A stretch of DNA of 55,320 bases from SVTX01 sp045542075 (GTDB lineage Bacteria; Bacillota; Clostridia; Oscillospirales; CAG-272). Made by a program: the position numbers and the translations under genes. Position 1 is the first letter of the stretch. The number at the start of each line of letters is the position of its first letter. Shown here one piece after another: positions 45,901 to 55,268 of the stretch. The notes under the pieces are model-generated. The model had not been told where the DNA came from. It made no database searches and was given only the letters and a program-made list of their open reading frames with translations. The stretch lies in the NCBI GenBank assembly GCA_045542075.1, contig JAZQKI010000026.1:1-55320 (forward strand). The letters are read 5' to 3'.

Positions 45901-48900
45901 TGAGTTCGCAATATTCAGCGTGCTTGAGGCAAGAGCGGATATAGAGCTTTCCATGCAGGGCTTTTCGGGTTATCTCAACAAGGTTGGCGTGGCGGGTATC
46001 ACAATAATAGACCGCATTGGCGGAGAGATATATTGGTATCCAAACTTCAGTCTTGCTTTTGGAATCAGAATAGATATACTGGATGCGATCATTGGTGAGG
46101 GATCAGTCGTTGTAAAAGAGACCGCGGACGGTGTGTATTTCGGAGGCTTTGCGAAGGCAACGGTCAAGATACCCGATAAGATATGGCTTATCGGCGGCAC
46201 CAAGATCGGTGAAGCATCGATCGGAATTGATACAGATAAGGTATGGGGCTCTGTCAAGGTAATTGGCATTGGCGTCGGAGTCGTGTACTATTGGGGCGGA
46301 GACGTTGATGTGTCGGTAGGAAAAACGCTCAACGTGCCCGAGTCTATAATGCCGCGCTCGGCGGTATCCGTATATACCAACGCGCAAACCAATCAAACTC
46401 TTTATATGCGACTGACAAATGAGATCTCAATGGTTTCAAGTACAAACAGCGCGTATGCAAACACAGCGCGTGATCTGATAACCTCCTCAAGCGACAAGAC
46501 AAACCACGAAATAACCCTTAGCGCGAGAAATAACGAGGATATACTTATGGCGGTCACATACTCTGCTGACAATGCTTATATGGCAGAGGATATAAAGAAC
46601 GCAATGAGATTCAGATTTGGAGAAGAGGAGTATCCTCTTGAGTGGTTTGACTCAAATTATGATGCGGACAGCGAGGCGAACGAGGGCACTAACGCAATAT
46701 ACAGATATAACGAGAAAACAAAGACCGCAACCGTATCCGTCTCCTTTACGGATACGTCAAGATACGGTCAGAAGGTGTCCCTTAGCATAGACGCGGCTGC
46801 GGATATTGAAATGTATACTATAGTAAAATCCGTTGTATTTGACAGCGCAGAGATAGATAGTGCGCTTGAAAAGGTTACCGTCACGGGCTCCGGACTTGAA
46901 AAGGTTTCCACAATAAACATTTTTGCGGTCGACGAGCTTGGCGCCGCATATCCCCTGGCCGAGAATTTTAATGTCAGTGAGAACACATCTGATACCGTCG
47001 CTATACCGGTAAGTATTCCCGAGCATCTTCCCACAGGAAATTACACGATCCGTACAGTGGGCAGAGTTCTTGACGAGAACGGGAACGAATCCGAAAGCCC
47101 TATGGCAGAATGTGAGCTTGCATACGTTAATCCCAATCAGCCCAAAACTCCCACTCTCGCAAGCGCAGAGCTTGGCGGAAATTACACCCTTAGCTTTGAC
47201 GTCAAGGCAGGCGGAGAGTATGACGGATTTATAACGAATATTTACGAGGTTACCGAAGACGGTTATGCAGAGACGGTATTTTCGGATATTGTGACACAGC
47301 TTACGGATGAGATGAAGGGCAAAGAAACAAACACTCTTATCCTTGGCGGCAGAACTGCAAGCACGGATGAGAACAGTGAGATTACCTCTTACATAGGTCT
47401 CCAAGCAGGCAAGAAGTACGTTGTGGCGGTTCAGAACTACCAGACAATGTCCGACGGCTCCAGACTCCTGTCAGTACCGCTTATCTCCAATGAGGTAATG
47501 ATGGTAATGCCCACAAAGACCACTCCCGTGTTCAGCATTGAAAACTCCGTATCACTTCAGGTCGGACAGACCACGTTGAACGTAGACACAGTAAACACCA
47601 ATACCTTCACGGTAAACGTCAGCGGTGCGGAAAATATCACAAGCGCGACCTATAAGCTTGGCAACGGTGAGGCTGTTGCGTGGGACGGCGGAGACATCTC
47701 CTTTGAAGATCTTCCCGACGGAACGTACACCTTGACGGTGCAGGGCATAAATTCCACAATGGATTCCTTCTCGGCTATGTATCAGTTTACGGTAGATACC
47801 GAAAGCCCCTCAATGCTTATCTCGTCTCCTCAGGGCGGCGGATTCTTCAGCGGCAATAAGATCACTGTAACAGGTATTACCGAGGCGGGCGCGAGAATCG
47901 AGATCACAGTTGGCGACGGTCTGCCCACCGTAGGCTTTGCAGACGAATTGGGTATGTTCGCTATTGAGGTAGAGATAGACGATTCTTATGCATATCAGGA
48001 CATTCTCGTATACGCATACGATGCGGCAAGCAATCAGAGCATGCCGTTTGGATGCACGCTGACAAACGAGCTTCTTGGCGATCCCGACCTTAAGGCAGTT
48101 GTGCTCTTAAACGGCAAGGAGGTATCCGAGATAGTTTGCTCGGATGAGGCAAAGCAGCTTACGATGGCATTCAAGTCCGGCAACAAATATATTACTATAA
48201 ACAAAAATTCTCTGGCAGCTTCCCGCATAAAGTGGAGTGTCCAGGCAATTGAAAAGAGTGTATCCATCACTGAGGACGGTGTTCTGACGGGTGATGCGGG
48301 CGCGAAGGGAATCGTGCTTGTAAGCCTTGACAACAAGAGCGCAATGGCAGAGCTTGTGTCGGTGGATATCGCGAATATCGGAATAACTCCAACTATCCCC
48401 GAGGGTGGATTTGTATACGACGGAACAGAGAAGAAGCCCGAGCTTGTCTTTGATACCGACGAGGAGCTTACAGAGGGCAGGGACTACACGGTCTCCTATA
48501 TCAATAACGTCTCTGTCGGAACGGCAAGCGCGATCATTACCGCGACTAAAGACGGCAAGTGCGTCGGCACAAGCGTTGTTAACTTCACCATTGAAGCTTG
48601 CGATATTTCTTCGGCAAAGCTCGAGGTTGAGTTTGACGGTAAAAATGATCCTCAGGTCAAGATAACTCTTGGCGAGCTTGAGCTTGTCAAGGATAAGGAT
48701 TACACAGTAAATATCACGTATAGCAACGACGGAATGAAGGCTATCGTGAACGTAGTCGGTATAGGCAATTTCAATGGCTTTATATCACAAAGATTTGATC
48801 TGGATCAGCCGTCCGGTCCGGCAGCGTGCGAGCCCTTTGATCACCTGGTATGGATAATTCCCGTCGCAACGGTTGCGGTATTGGGACTTGCATTTGCCTC

Positions 48901-48994
48901 CTTGAAGGTGGTAAAGATAAGCAGATCAAAAAAGAAAAAAGAACTCGATGCTGAAGCGGAATCTGTAAACAGTACTCCCTCGGAAGACGAGTAA
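42986..48994 (+). CDS. Giant membrane-anchored surface protein B (2002 aa)
   Basis: Sec signal peptide ending near SAFA (~residue 30). The first ~460 residues are an unknown beta-rich region; ~470-570 looks like an IPT/TIG Ig fold (GFTGMTPESVFVKGTRYAYITGTNFG). Residues ~820-1105 hold a distinctive Gly-rich, amphipathic beta region (GGFIGFNTQIVVGIP, FGVFWVRGAGAGIGE, VKVIGIGVGVVYYWGG). Later come Ig-like units (~1605-1690, SPQGGGFF...YAYDAASNQS) and two MBG-like repeats (~1802-1940, FVYDGTEKKP, DYTVSYINN). A membrane helix (~1952-1976), KKKK and an acidic tail end it. No LPXTG. The GGGAGG site fits translation after protein A. Confidence 0.75.
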   Translation: MKKIITKIVTVLLALTMIFASLPLSAFALEGSRQNGVSENVESLGYFELNDGYASVRISKGNGGYYISTVEGDVITKSDNNSSLVYSDEMYDTSFTSFRVTREGKVQDYIFGRDYSHLGIATSDVVVYKAADNAVIAEWTVDGILIKQTIALMGADTYQHGMVYIAYSATNTSDKPVDSIKARVMIDTALGQTDYAYYMLAQNDGSYVPVEEEKTVSGSDYYNYFFSYDDKTSPKVTAYTLNASIDGDSIVPEKVTFAHWYNLASNVFDYTPSVDEPLKFTELYGSIDHLTQDSAVAMYYDMSSLASSESSTVALYYGVYSNYNAGDADVALNFTSSGAMFFNEDETAYKDLNGELPGNFSATFKVQNIADNDISKLTVAIYPEEEIYPHNGYNFVTDYSVTNPYYKEITELKVGEVNDVRFDFRIDPTYATGYRKIKIVIYNTSAQNTLKDENTILEEEFYVLCPGAQSAEIGFTGMTPESVFVKGTRYAYITGTNFGLIRDKSQYRIILRPQNGGEDVVLDQDKVVVNTELNTATLVLDMELDATTYDIIIDWNDVTIDDMTSDTLKLMVTDVPQKGDPGYVSSGVYGIAAIIRNGRHYDIVNYASEEDFEANKPAEKDIMLVMRGNFNFLSSEEKGNFQAEAITLMEGDTIIINDTLEVRNGRVTVTKNFDGDTQTDISVDIEGKVYTTKANTKVWDGVLAITSFEEGKLYTLPVYSEQGERSIIAGEEGGEKITLLWPGAASGAQTLAGLLINLNYGEFALMKQNGELVRVISFGASLDPSIIVPSGKLGTDRLYSDLEKKQLEMGVSAYTADQLRANDTKYRKDQASWRAKQAGTLNLYMDDILFGSGGFIGFNTQIVVGIPSYAEGLPYVEGMLYLKVINDYWEFGVDGKADMMVFEMEASLHLKSYNGIPVPDSFYFFIGGVKPGVPIDPFGVFWVRGAGAGIGEIYETFFGSQTIPPLTLMISGEFAIFSVLEARADIELSMQGFSGYLNKVGVAGITIIDRIGGEIYWYPNFSLAFGIRIDILDAIIGEGSVVVKETADGVYFGGFAKATVKIPDKIWLIGGTKIGEASIGIDTDKVWGSVKVIGIGVGVVYYWGGDVDVSVGKTLNVPESIMPRSAVSVYTNAQTNQTLYMRLTNEISMVSSTNSAYANTARDLITSSSDKTNHEITLSARNNEDILMAVTYSADNAYMAEDIKNAMRFRFGEEEYPLEWFDSNYDADSEANEGTNAIYRYNEKTKTATVSVSFTDTSRYGQKVSLSIDAAADIEMYTIVKSVVFDSAEIDSALEKVTVTGSGLEKVSTINIFAVDELGAAYPLAENFNVSENTSDTVAIPVSIPEHLPTGNYTIRTVGRVLDENGNESESPMAECELAYVNPNQPKTPTLASAELGGNYTLSFDVKAGGEYDGFITNIYEVTEDGYAETVFSDIVTQLTDEMKGKETNTLILGGRTASTDENSEITSYIGLQAGKKYVVAVQNYQTMSDGSRLLSVPLISNEVMMVMPTKTTPVFSIENSVSLQVGQTTLNVDTVNTNTFTVNVSGAENITSATYKLGNGEAVAWDGGDISFEDLPDGTYTLTVQGINSTMDSFSAMYQFTVDTESPSMLISSPQGGGFFSGNKITVTGITEAGARIEITVGDGLPTVGFADELGMFAIEVEIDDSYAYQDILVYAYDAASNQSMPFGCTLTNELLGDPDLKAVVLLNGKEVSEIVCSDEAKQLTMAFKSGNKYITINKNSLAASRIKWSVQAIEKSVSITEDGVLTGDAGAKGIVLVSLDNKSAMAELVSVDIANIGITPTIPEGGFVYDGTEKKPELVFDTDEELTEGRDYTVSYINNVSVGTASAIITATKDGKCVGTSVVNFTIEACDISSAKLEVEFDGKNDPQVKITLGELELVKDKDYTVNITYSNDGMKAIVNVVGIGNFNGFISQRFDLDQPSGPAACEPFDHLVWIIPVATVAVLGLAFASLKVVKISRSKKKKELDAEAESVNSTPSEDE

Positions 48995-49034
48995 CCAAGG
49001 TTCTTGCAATAGAATTTTAATTCGGAGGTCAATT

Positions 49035-52000
49035 ATGAAAAAACTAAGAACTAACAATATAATACTGAAAGCGGGAGCAATATTGCTTTCGTGCAGTATC
49101 TTGTTTAGCTCGTTTTTGTGGATAGCTCCCCTGGCGGTGTCCGCCGCGGAGACGAAAAACGCAGCGACGGAAGCTGCGGTGTCGTACTATCCGCATTATG
49201 AGATGCCCGAATATATTCTCGGCAAGGTCTTTCTCGGAACAGAGGGCTTGACGGATCCCGTATCAAAGCAATACTCTGATGATAAGCTTGGGTTAAGCGG
49301 TACGTACTACGAGCCGACGACATATATATACTTCGGCTCGTATTACGACTCGCAAACAGAGCGCAACATTCCTCTTGTCCACCGTGTGCTTGACGCCGAT
49401 GCGGACAATTCGGGCAATGGCGGAGCGATATTTGTGCTTTCCGAGTTTGCGAGCGCATACAAGACGGCGTTTGCGTACAATGGCGAGACAAACAACGAGT
49501 TTTTTACCAATGACAATATTTATTCGTATAGTGTATTGGGGAACTCGACTACTGTTTCCAGATATGCGGGCAGTAATTACGGCTCAAAATATAAGAGCTA
49601 TTATGAGAACATCCCATCACCGAGAGATTACGTCCGCAAAATAACAAAGGAGGATGTTCACGCTCAAATGCAAGGATTGTTCGGGTTCTACGACAACCCC
49701 GATCAGTCGAGCTTCAGATGGGATATTAACGTTGAAGATTCTACTTATGGTCTGGATGCGGAAAGCGCGCAGTATCTTACCGATGCGACCTTCTTTCCGC
49801 TCTCCGCAAAGGAATTCAACGATTACGTTTCCACAGTTCCGTTTGCGCCCGGTGTGGCTGTGACATATATCAACAGCGACGAATACGCAGCATATTGGCT
49901 TCGTACGGGACTTGAGCCCACGGTAGTTGGCGGTGATATTCAGTACATCGGTCAACATGACGAGACTGAAAACGGCAACAACGTCGGCGCGGTTGACGGA
50001 AGCGGAGCTATGATCGCTATGGATTCCGATGATAAGGCGGCGGTCCGCTACGGCTTCAATATTGAGACGGCGGATATCGTGTTCACGCAGATACTTGAGG
50101 AAAAGACTCACCGTCTTGCGTTCATCGAGCCTCTTTACAAGAACACAGACACCCCCTTTGAAGCAGAGCTTATAGACATCAAGGGCGATGTTGTCACAGT
50201 TAAATATAAAAACGTTATACTTGACGGTTGGCACGAGAGCTTTGTTGATGAAAATTATTATCTCTCCGTCATGATCAAGGATAAGGACGGAAATATAACG
50301 CACTACGGTTCGGTTGCCGAAATGTTTGGCAATTCGGATTGCAGACCTCACTTTATTTCCGACCGAGAGGCTACGGCAAGCTTTCGTCTTCCCGAGGAAT
50401 ATAAGGACGGAGATAAGGTATACGTGTTCTGGGAAAGAAAAAATGAATATATGCAAAAGGGAATATCCCACGTAAGCAATATGGTCGATCTCGGATGTAT
50501 CCACGTGCCTGAGACGAGGGCAAACTGTTCGGAGACAGATATCTGCGCAAAGTGCGGAGAAGCTTACGGAGAGGTAGATCCTGAAAATCATACATTTGTC
50601 GACACAACCGAGTATTTCTTTGACGAAATTCAGGATATACATTGGAATGTCTGTTCTGAATGTAATGAAAGGGTGAATGTAACCGCTTGTCTCTTTGGAT
50701 CAAGCTGTGTTTATCCCTGTGTCTGCGGAAATCAAAGCTCGGATAGCAGTATCCATGACTTCAATGAAAATGGGATTTGCATAGGAAACAACAACCATTT
50801 TGAAATGCCCGAGGTCTCACTGTCAATCAATCCGCACAGAGGAGAAGTGCACATTACTAATGAAGGACAGCTGATAGCTTTAGCAAAGCTTCAGAACAGC
50901 GGAGCATTCATATCCTACCACTATCCTCACGAAATATCGGTATTTATAGATTCCGATCTTGATTTCAGCGGTATAGATGGATATGAGCCCATCGGAACTG
51001 CCGAGTATCCGTTTTACGGAACGGTTTACGGCAACAGCCATACCATAAAGGGAATCAGCTACTCCTCGTCGGATAACGAAAACGTCGGTATATTCGGAGT
51101 GGCTGCTGAGCTTGCGGTATCAAAGCTTAACATAGCAGAATGCCACTTTGAGGGTAAGGATAACGCGGGAGTAATACTTGGACAAAGTATAGATGGAGAT
51201 TCAAGCCTGAACGCCCGATTCAGTAATATTGATATTATCAACTGTACCGTGAACGCGATAAGCGAGAACGGAAACGAAGGAATTATTGTCGGTAAGGCAT
51301 ACGAGGGCGATACAATTTACAACGTTTATTCCTACAACATAATCAACAGCGACAGCGAGTATGTCCGCTTAGCTTCCAATGAATCAATCATGGATATCAC
51401 CTCGTCGGTCTACCTTTATTCGGAGAGCGGGGAAATTGCGCGTACCGCAGAGCAGTACGCGTCGGGACAGGTGGCGCATGAGCAAAACATGAGGCAGGAG
51501 ATCGGTGTTGACATTTATCCCTCGCACAATACGAGCAAGCCCAAGGTGGGCAGAGTAAGTTATTGTGACGGAGACCTTGCGTACTATACCAACGAGCGCC
51601 TGTCGGTACATCTTCCGATGGACAGAACGATACACGAGCCTACAGAATTTTATGGCTTTGTGTGGGACGGCTCCTTTGCGCAGGCAAGTGTTTATTGCGA
51701 TGCCTGCAAGCAGAACGTGCTTGTGAAGGCTGATGTGGAGGAGGACTATTCATACGTGCCCGTCCGCGGAGACTATACCGCAAGCATCACGGTAGGAGGT
51801 CAGACCTATACGGAAAGCATAACGATTATTGGCATACACATCGAGGATATGATAGGAATGACCAATATCGTAAAGGACTTTGACGGCAATTCCGTGTACC
51901 CTGAGGAGCTTATGAACAATCACCGTCTTGATGACGGCAGCAATATTCCCGCATTCAAGGAATACGAGGTTTATTTTGTAGATCCCGAAACGGGAGAAAG

Positions 52001-55000
52001 ATACCAGGAGATCTATTACGATTACTACGGTCAGCCTAAATATACAGCCTCAAGCGTTTCCGAGGCGGGAATATACGACCTGCTTGTGATCGGTAAAAAT
52101 GACTACTCGGGTCAGGAATATACCTATAAGGGCGCGCTCGTAATAAATCACGTAACGGTAACGGTGACTCCCGAGGACGTTTACAAGTACTATGACGGAA
52201 GCAAGGAGTTTGCTCCCGAGTTTACCGTGGATGCCGAGGGATACGAATACGGTATCAAGGTGGAATATTCAAGCTCTGAAAGCGCAGAGGTTGGAGATTA
52301 CATCCTTAACGTGTCACTTAAGGTCATAAGCAATGAATACAGAAACAGCGTGACTTATGTTCTTTCAAAGGACACTGTAATGGGATATATTTTCCCTGAG
52401 TTCAGCGTGACGGTAGAGAATAAGAGCTATCCTACCGAGTTTACATACGGTGAGATGATCCCCGAGCCCGAGGAAAAATACTTTAATTTCACTGAAGGCA
52501 CAACACTCTCGTTTGAATGGTTCAAGGCTGATTGGGATATGTATGAATTTGAAGTAGCTCCGGGTCAGAATGAAGAGAAGCTTGAAATACATTCTATGAG
52601 CAGAATTTACGAGATGCCCAAGGACGCGGGAAAATACATTCTTCGTGTCAGAGCATCGCATATCGACAGTATGGTGGGGAATTACATTGAAATTCCCATC
52701 AGGATCCGTCCAAAGATACTCTCCGTTGAGCTTGTCGCTCCGGACGGAAAGCAGCCTGTTGAGAATGAATACGGGAATCTGTATTATTATCTCGACATGG
52801 GAGAGAAGCTTGTCCCCAGAGTTTGGGGTCTCCCTGAGGGCGAAACTCTTGAGAGCGCGGGAGTTGAAATATCCATCTATCAGTATGACGCAGTTTACAG
52901 TGGAAGCAATCTTCCCGAAATAAACAACAGATATGATTTCCCGACTCAACCGAATAAGTATGATTATCATGTTTCGTATACATTCAGTTGTTCAAACAAA
53001 AATTATGCGTTTGATGAAGACGGCGGCAATGCTTATATGTCGGTCAGCGTTTGTATAAACGGAGCAGATGCTCCCACACCTGTTTTGGGAGAAAGCTATA
53101 TTGCAGACGGCTTGGCAAAGGAAATTGGCGTGGTGTTCAGCTGGAATGCTCCCGAGACAGACGATCTTTCGGATGTCTACTATACCATAACAATTAAGCG
53201 CGAGGGAGAAGAGGTAGGATATCACGAGCGCAGACATTCGGATTTCATAAGTAATTCGCTCAGCCTCACGCATCCCGTAAGTCTTGCGGGTGAATACACC
53301 GCGGAGATAGTTGCAGCACGAGCGGGCGAGACTATCAATACGCAGACTGTAAGCTTCTCAGTCGCCTTTGACATGAGCGGAGAGCTGCTTGACAGCATTA
53401 CGGAAATGGGCGAATATACAGTCATTGTGACATCCGACGGAGACGTCAGAAGAGAGGTCGAGCTTGTTGTAAAACGTGAAATAGTAATGAAGCTTAAGGA
53501 AAGCGATTATTTCATAAGCGAAGGCACGGCAATATACGACAAGACAGATATCGTAATGGAGGCAGGCAAGGTAATACTTCTCGGCCATGAGCTTGTGGAT
53601 ATTGATATTGACGTTGATATAAGAAACGGAACCGCGGCCGTAAGGTCCATGACCGTGCGCGACTCAGACGGAAAGGACGTAAGCCATCTTTATTATGTGA
53701 CGTCAGGATACACCGTACACAGTGCCGGTGGGCTTGGCGTGGCGCATATTTACGATTCTCCCTGCGATACGACCTGTAATGTCTATGGGTGCGAAAGCAC
53801 AAGAGCGGCGGCGCACACGGGCGGTGTGGCGACCTGTACAAGTCTTGCAATTTGTGAGAGCTGCAATATGGAGTATGGAAGCTATGCGACACACCGTCAC
53901 ACCTGTGAGCATACGCATATAGCTCCCAATCCCGACGATCTCATGACACATATCGTAGTACACTCATGCTGCGGTCTGATCAAGGAGATAAAGGGACATA
54001 TCCCCGAGACTGTTGCCACATGTACGGACCGCGCTGTTTGCAAAGACTGCGGATGGAAATACGGTGAGATAGATCCCGATAACCACACAAGTGAGGAATT
54101 TACTTACAAGAGCTGCGCGGATAACCCCGCGGGGCATATCAAGATCCGCGCTTGCTGTGGAGAGGAGATATTCGAGGAGCATACGGGAGGAAATGCAACC
54201 TGTAGCTCACTTGCAAAATGTGAATTTTGCTCCGAAGAATACGGAGAGCTTGATCCACTCAATCACAGTGGAGAGATAACGTACACTCCCGATTTGAATA
54301 ACGGCAGCATTCATTCTGCTCACTGTGCGGCTTGTAATGTGACTTGGACAGAAAGCCATGTCGGTGGAGAAGCGACTTGCTCCACACTCGCGGTCTGCGA
54401 GAGCTGTAATGCAAGCTACGGCGAGCTGGATGCCGAAAATCATGAATCAGAGGCGACAAAATACGTGGTTCGCTCTGAAAACCCCTCAATGCACGATAAG
54501 CTCCATAGCTGCTGTGACGCGTATATCAGCAAGGCGTATCATAGCGGTGGGGAAGCCAACTGTGCATCCGCGGCGCTTTGTGAATTGTGCGGTGAGGCTT
54601 ACGGTCAGAAGAATCCCGAAAATCACGCAAGTGACGAATTCAAATATACGCAGAGTCCTGTGGATATAAACTCACATATAAAGTATCATAAGTGTTGCGG
54701 AACAGAGATAGCAGTAGAAGATCACACGGGAGCAGATACCGCTACCTGTGAGCACGCAAATATATGCGAGACGTGCGGACTTGAGTACGGCGAAAAGCTG
54801 GAGCACGTGTATGATAATGTCTGTGATGCAGAGTGTAATACCTGCCAAAAGCAAACAAGAGGGTATGTTTTCCATGCGGATGAAAACGGCGATCAGAAGT
54901 GTGATAATTGTTCGGCTGCAGTTGACAGCTCGGAGATTACGGATGATAACAACCAAAAACGCGGACTGTCCGGAGCGGCGATCTCGGGCATAGCGACCGG

Positions 55001-55097
55001 CTCTGCCGTGGCGCTTGGCGCAGGCGGATTCTCGGTATTCTGGTTCGTTATTAAAAAGAGATCCTTGGCAGAGCTTTTGAAGCTTCTTATCGGATAA
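49035..55097 (+). CDS. Giant membrane-anchored surface protein C (2020 aa) with Cys/His repeats
   Basis: Sec signal peptide ending near VSAAE (~36). Residues ~90-355 resemble the DUF6273 domain (TYIYFGSYYDS..., AAYWLRTG at ~286). One Cys/His unit at ~490 (ANCSETDICAKCGEAYGE) is followed by a GLUG-like beta-helix stretch (~605-720, YPFYGTVYGNSHTIKGISY). An MBG-like domain lies at ~1040-1112 (YYDGSKEFAPEF). Six tandem ~60-residue units (~1594-1946) repeat HxGGxATCxxxAxCExCxxxYG...NH...CCG. A C-terminal membrane helix (~1976-2003) ends in KKR. GGAGGT precedes the ATG. Confidence 0.78.
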   Translation: MKKLRTNNIILKAGAILLSCSILFSSFLWIAPLAVSAAETKNAATEAAVSYYPHYEMPEYILGKVFLGTEGLTDPVSKQYSDDKLGLSGTYYEPTTYIYFGSYYDSQTERNIPLVHRVLDADADNSGNGGAIFVLSEFASAYKTAFAYNGETNNEFFTNDNIYSYSVLGNSTTVSRYAGSNYGSKYKSYYENIPSPRDYVRKITKEDVHAQMQGLFGFYDNPDQSSFRWDINVEDSTYGLDAESAQYLTDATFFPLSAKEFNDYVSTVPFAPGVAVTYINSDEYAAYWLRTGLEPTVVGGDIQYIGQHDETENGNNVGAVDGSGAMIAMDSDDKAAVRYGFNIETADIVFTQILEEKTHRLAFIEPLYKNTDTPFEAELIDIKGDVVTVKYKNVILDGWHESFVDENYYLSVMIKDKDGNITHYGSVAEMFGNSDCRPHFISDREATASFRLPEEYKDGDKVYVFWERKNEYMQKGISHVSNMVDLGCIHVPETRANCSETDICAKCGEAYGEVDPENHTFVDTTEYFFDEIQDIHWNVCSECNERVNVTACLFGSSCVYPCVCGNQSSDSSIHDFNENGICIGNNNHFEMPEVSLSINPHRGEVHITNEGQLIALAKLQNSGAFISYHYPHEISVFIDSDLDFSGIDGYEPIGTAEYPFYGTVYGNSHTIKGISYSSSDNENVGIFGVAAELAVSKLNIAECHFEGKDNAGVILGQSIDGDSSLNARFSNIDIINCTVNAISENGNEGIIVGKAYEGDTIYNVYSYNIINSDSEYVRLASNESIMDITSSVYLYSESGEIARTAEQYASGQVAHEQNMRQEIGVDIYPSHNTSKPKVGRVSYCDGDLAYYTNERLSVHLPMDRTIHEPTEFYGFVWDGSFAQASVYCDACKQNVLVKADVEEDYSYVPVRGDYTASITVGGQTYTESITIIGIHIEDMIGMTNIVKDFDGNSVYPEELMNNHRLDDGSNIPAFKEYEVYFVDPETGERYQEIYYDYYGQPKYTASSVSEAGIYDLLVIGKNDYSGQEYTYKGALVINHVTVTVTPEDVYKYYDGSKEFAPEFTVDAEGYEYGIKVEYSSSESAEVGDYILNVSLKVISNEYRNSVTYVLSKDTVMGYIFPEFSVTVENKSYPTEFTYGEMIPEPEEKYFNFTEGTTLSFEWFKADWDMYEFEVAPGQNEEKLEIHSMSRIYEMPKDAGKYILRVRASHIDSMVGNYIEIPIRIRPKILSVELVAPDGKQPVENEYGNLYYYLDMGEKLVPRVWGLPEGETLESAGVEISIYQYDAVYSGSNLPEINNRYDFPTQPNKYDYHVSYTFSCSNKNYAFDEDGGNAYMSVSVCINGADAPTPVLGESYIADGLAKEIGVVFSWNAPETDDLSDVYYTITIKREGEEVGYHERRHSDFISNSLSLTHPVSLAGEYTAEIVAARAGETINTQTVSFSVAFDMSGELLDSITEMGEYTVIVTSDGDVRREVELVVKREIVMKLKESDYFISEGTAIYDKTDIVMEAGKVILLGHELVDIDIDVDIRNGTAAVRSMTVRDSDGKDVSHLYYVTSGYTVHSAGGLGVAHIYDSPCDTTCNVYGCESTRAAAHTGGVATCTSLAICESCNMEYGSYATHRHTCEHTHIAPNPDDLMTHIVVHSCCGLIKEIKGHIPETVATCTDRAVCKDCGWKYGEIDPDNHTSEEFTYKSCADNPAGHIKIRACCGEEIFEEHTGGNATCSSLAKCEFCSEEYGELDPLNHSGEITYTPDLNNGSIHSAHCAACNVTWTESHVGGEATCSTLAVCESCNASYGELDAENHESEATKYVVRSENPSMHDKLHSCCDAYISKAYHSGGEANCASAALCELCGEAYGQKNPENHASDEFKYTQSPVDINSHIKYHKCCGTEIAVEDHTGADTATCEHANICETCGLEYGEKLEHVYDNVCDAECNTCQKQTRGYVFHADENGDQKCDNCSAAVDSSEITDDNNQKRGLSGAAISGIATGSAVALGAGGFSVFWFVIKKRSLAELLKLLIG
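53814..54870 (+). repeat. Six tandem Cys/His repeats coding region in protein C
   Basis: Six units of about 60 codons, each with TC-x5-C-x2-C-x3-YG, a central (D/E)xxNH in most, and a second HxxxxCC(G) cluster. The Cys and His spacing points to metal (zinc) binding. DNA copies have diverged, so this is a protein repeat rather than a recent duplication. Confidence 0.75.
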
Positions 55098-55101
55098 GAA
55101 A

Positions 55102-55139
55102 ATATCTCCCTTGCGGCAAAACTGCCGCAAGGGAGATAT
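55102..55139 (+). terminator. Strong hairpin ending the giant-protein operon
   Basis: A perfect 17-bp stem (55102-55118 with 55123-55139) with an AAAC loop, 5 nt after the stop. No T-run follows, so it may end transcription with help or protect the 3' end. Confidence 0.65.
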
Positions 55140-55210
55140 GGTAGAGCTTGTGGAGTAATAAATACCGTTTAGCGCTGATAAAAACTTTTTTATTTTTTTG
55201 AAAAAACATA

Positions 55211-55239
55211 TTGACAAATAAAAACCCTTGTGGTATAAT
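55211..55239 (+). promoter_or_regulatory. Promoter of the tRNA gene
   Basis: TTGACA (55211-55216), 17-nt spacer, TATAAT (55234-55239): perfect consensus, 30 nt before the tRNA. Confidence 0.88.
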
Positions 55240-55268
55240 ATACAAGTCGTCGAGAAAAGACGATATTT

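Noticed and set aside
49617..50642. A 341-codon open frame opposite giant protein C
   Set aside because: Same reasoning: it lies inside a continuous, well-started gene on the other strand.
53814..54870. DNA-binding zinc-finger protein
   Set aside because: The repeats are on the outer side of a secreted, membrane-anchored protein, so nuclear-type DNA binding makes no sense.
35030..55097. Polyketide or peptide synthetase cluster suggested by gene size
   Set aside because: All three products start with Sec signals and are beta-rich; no carrier, adenylation or ketosynthase motif is visible.
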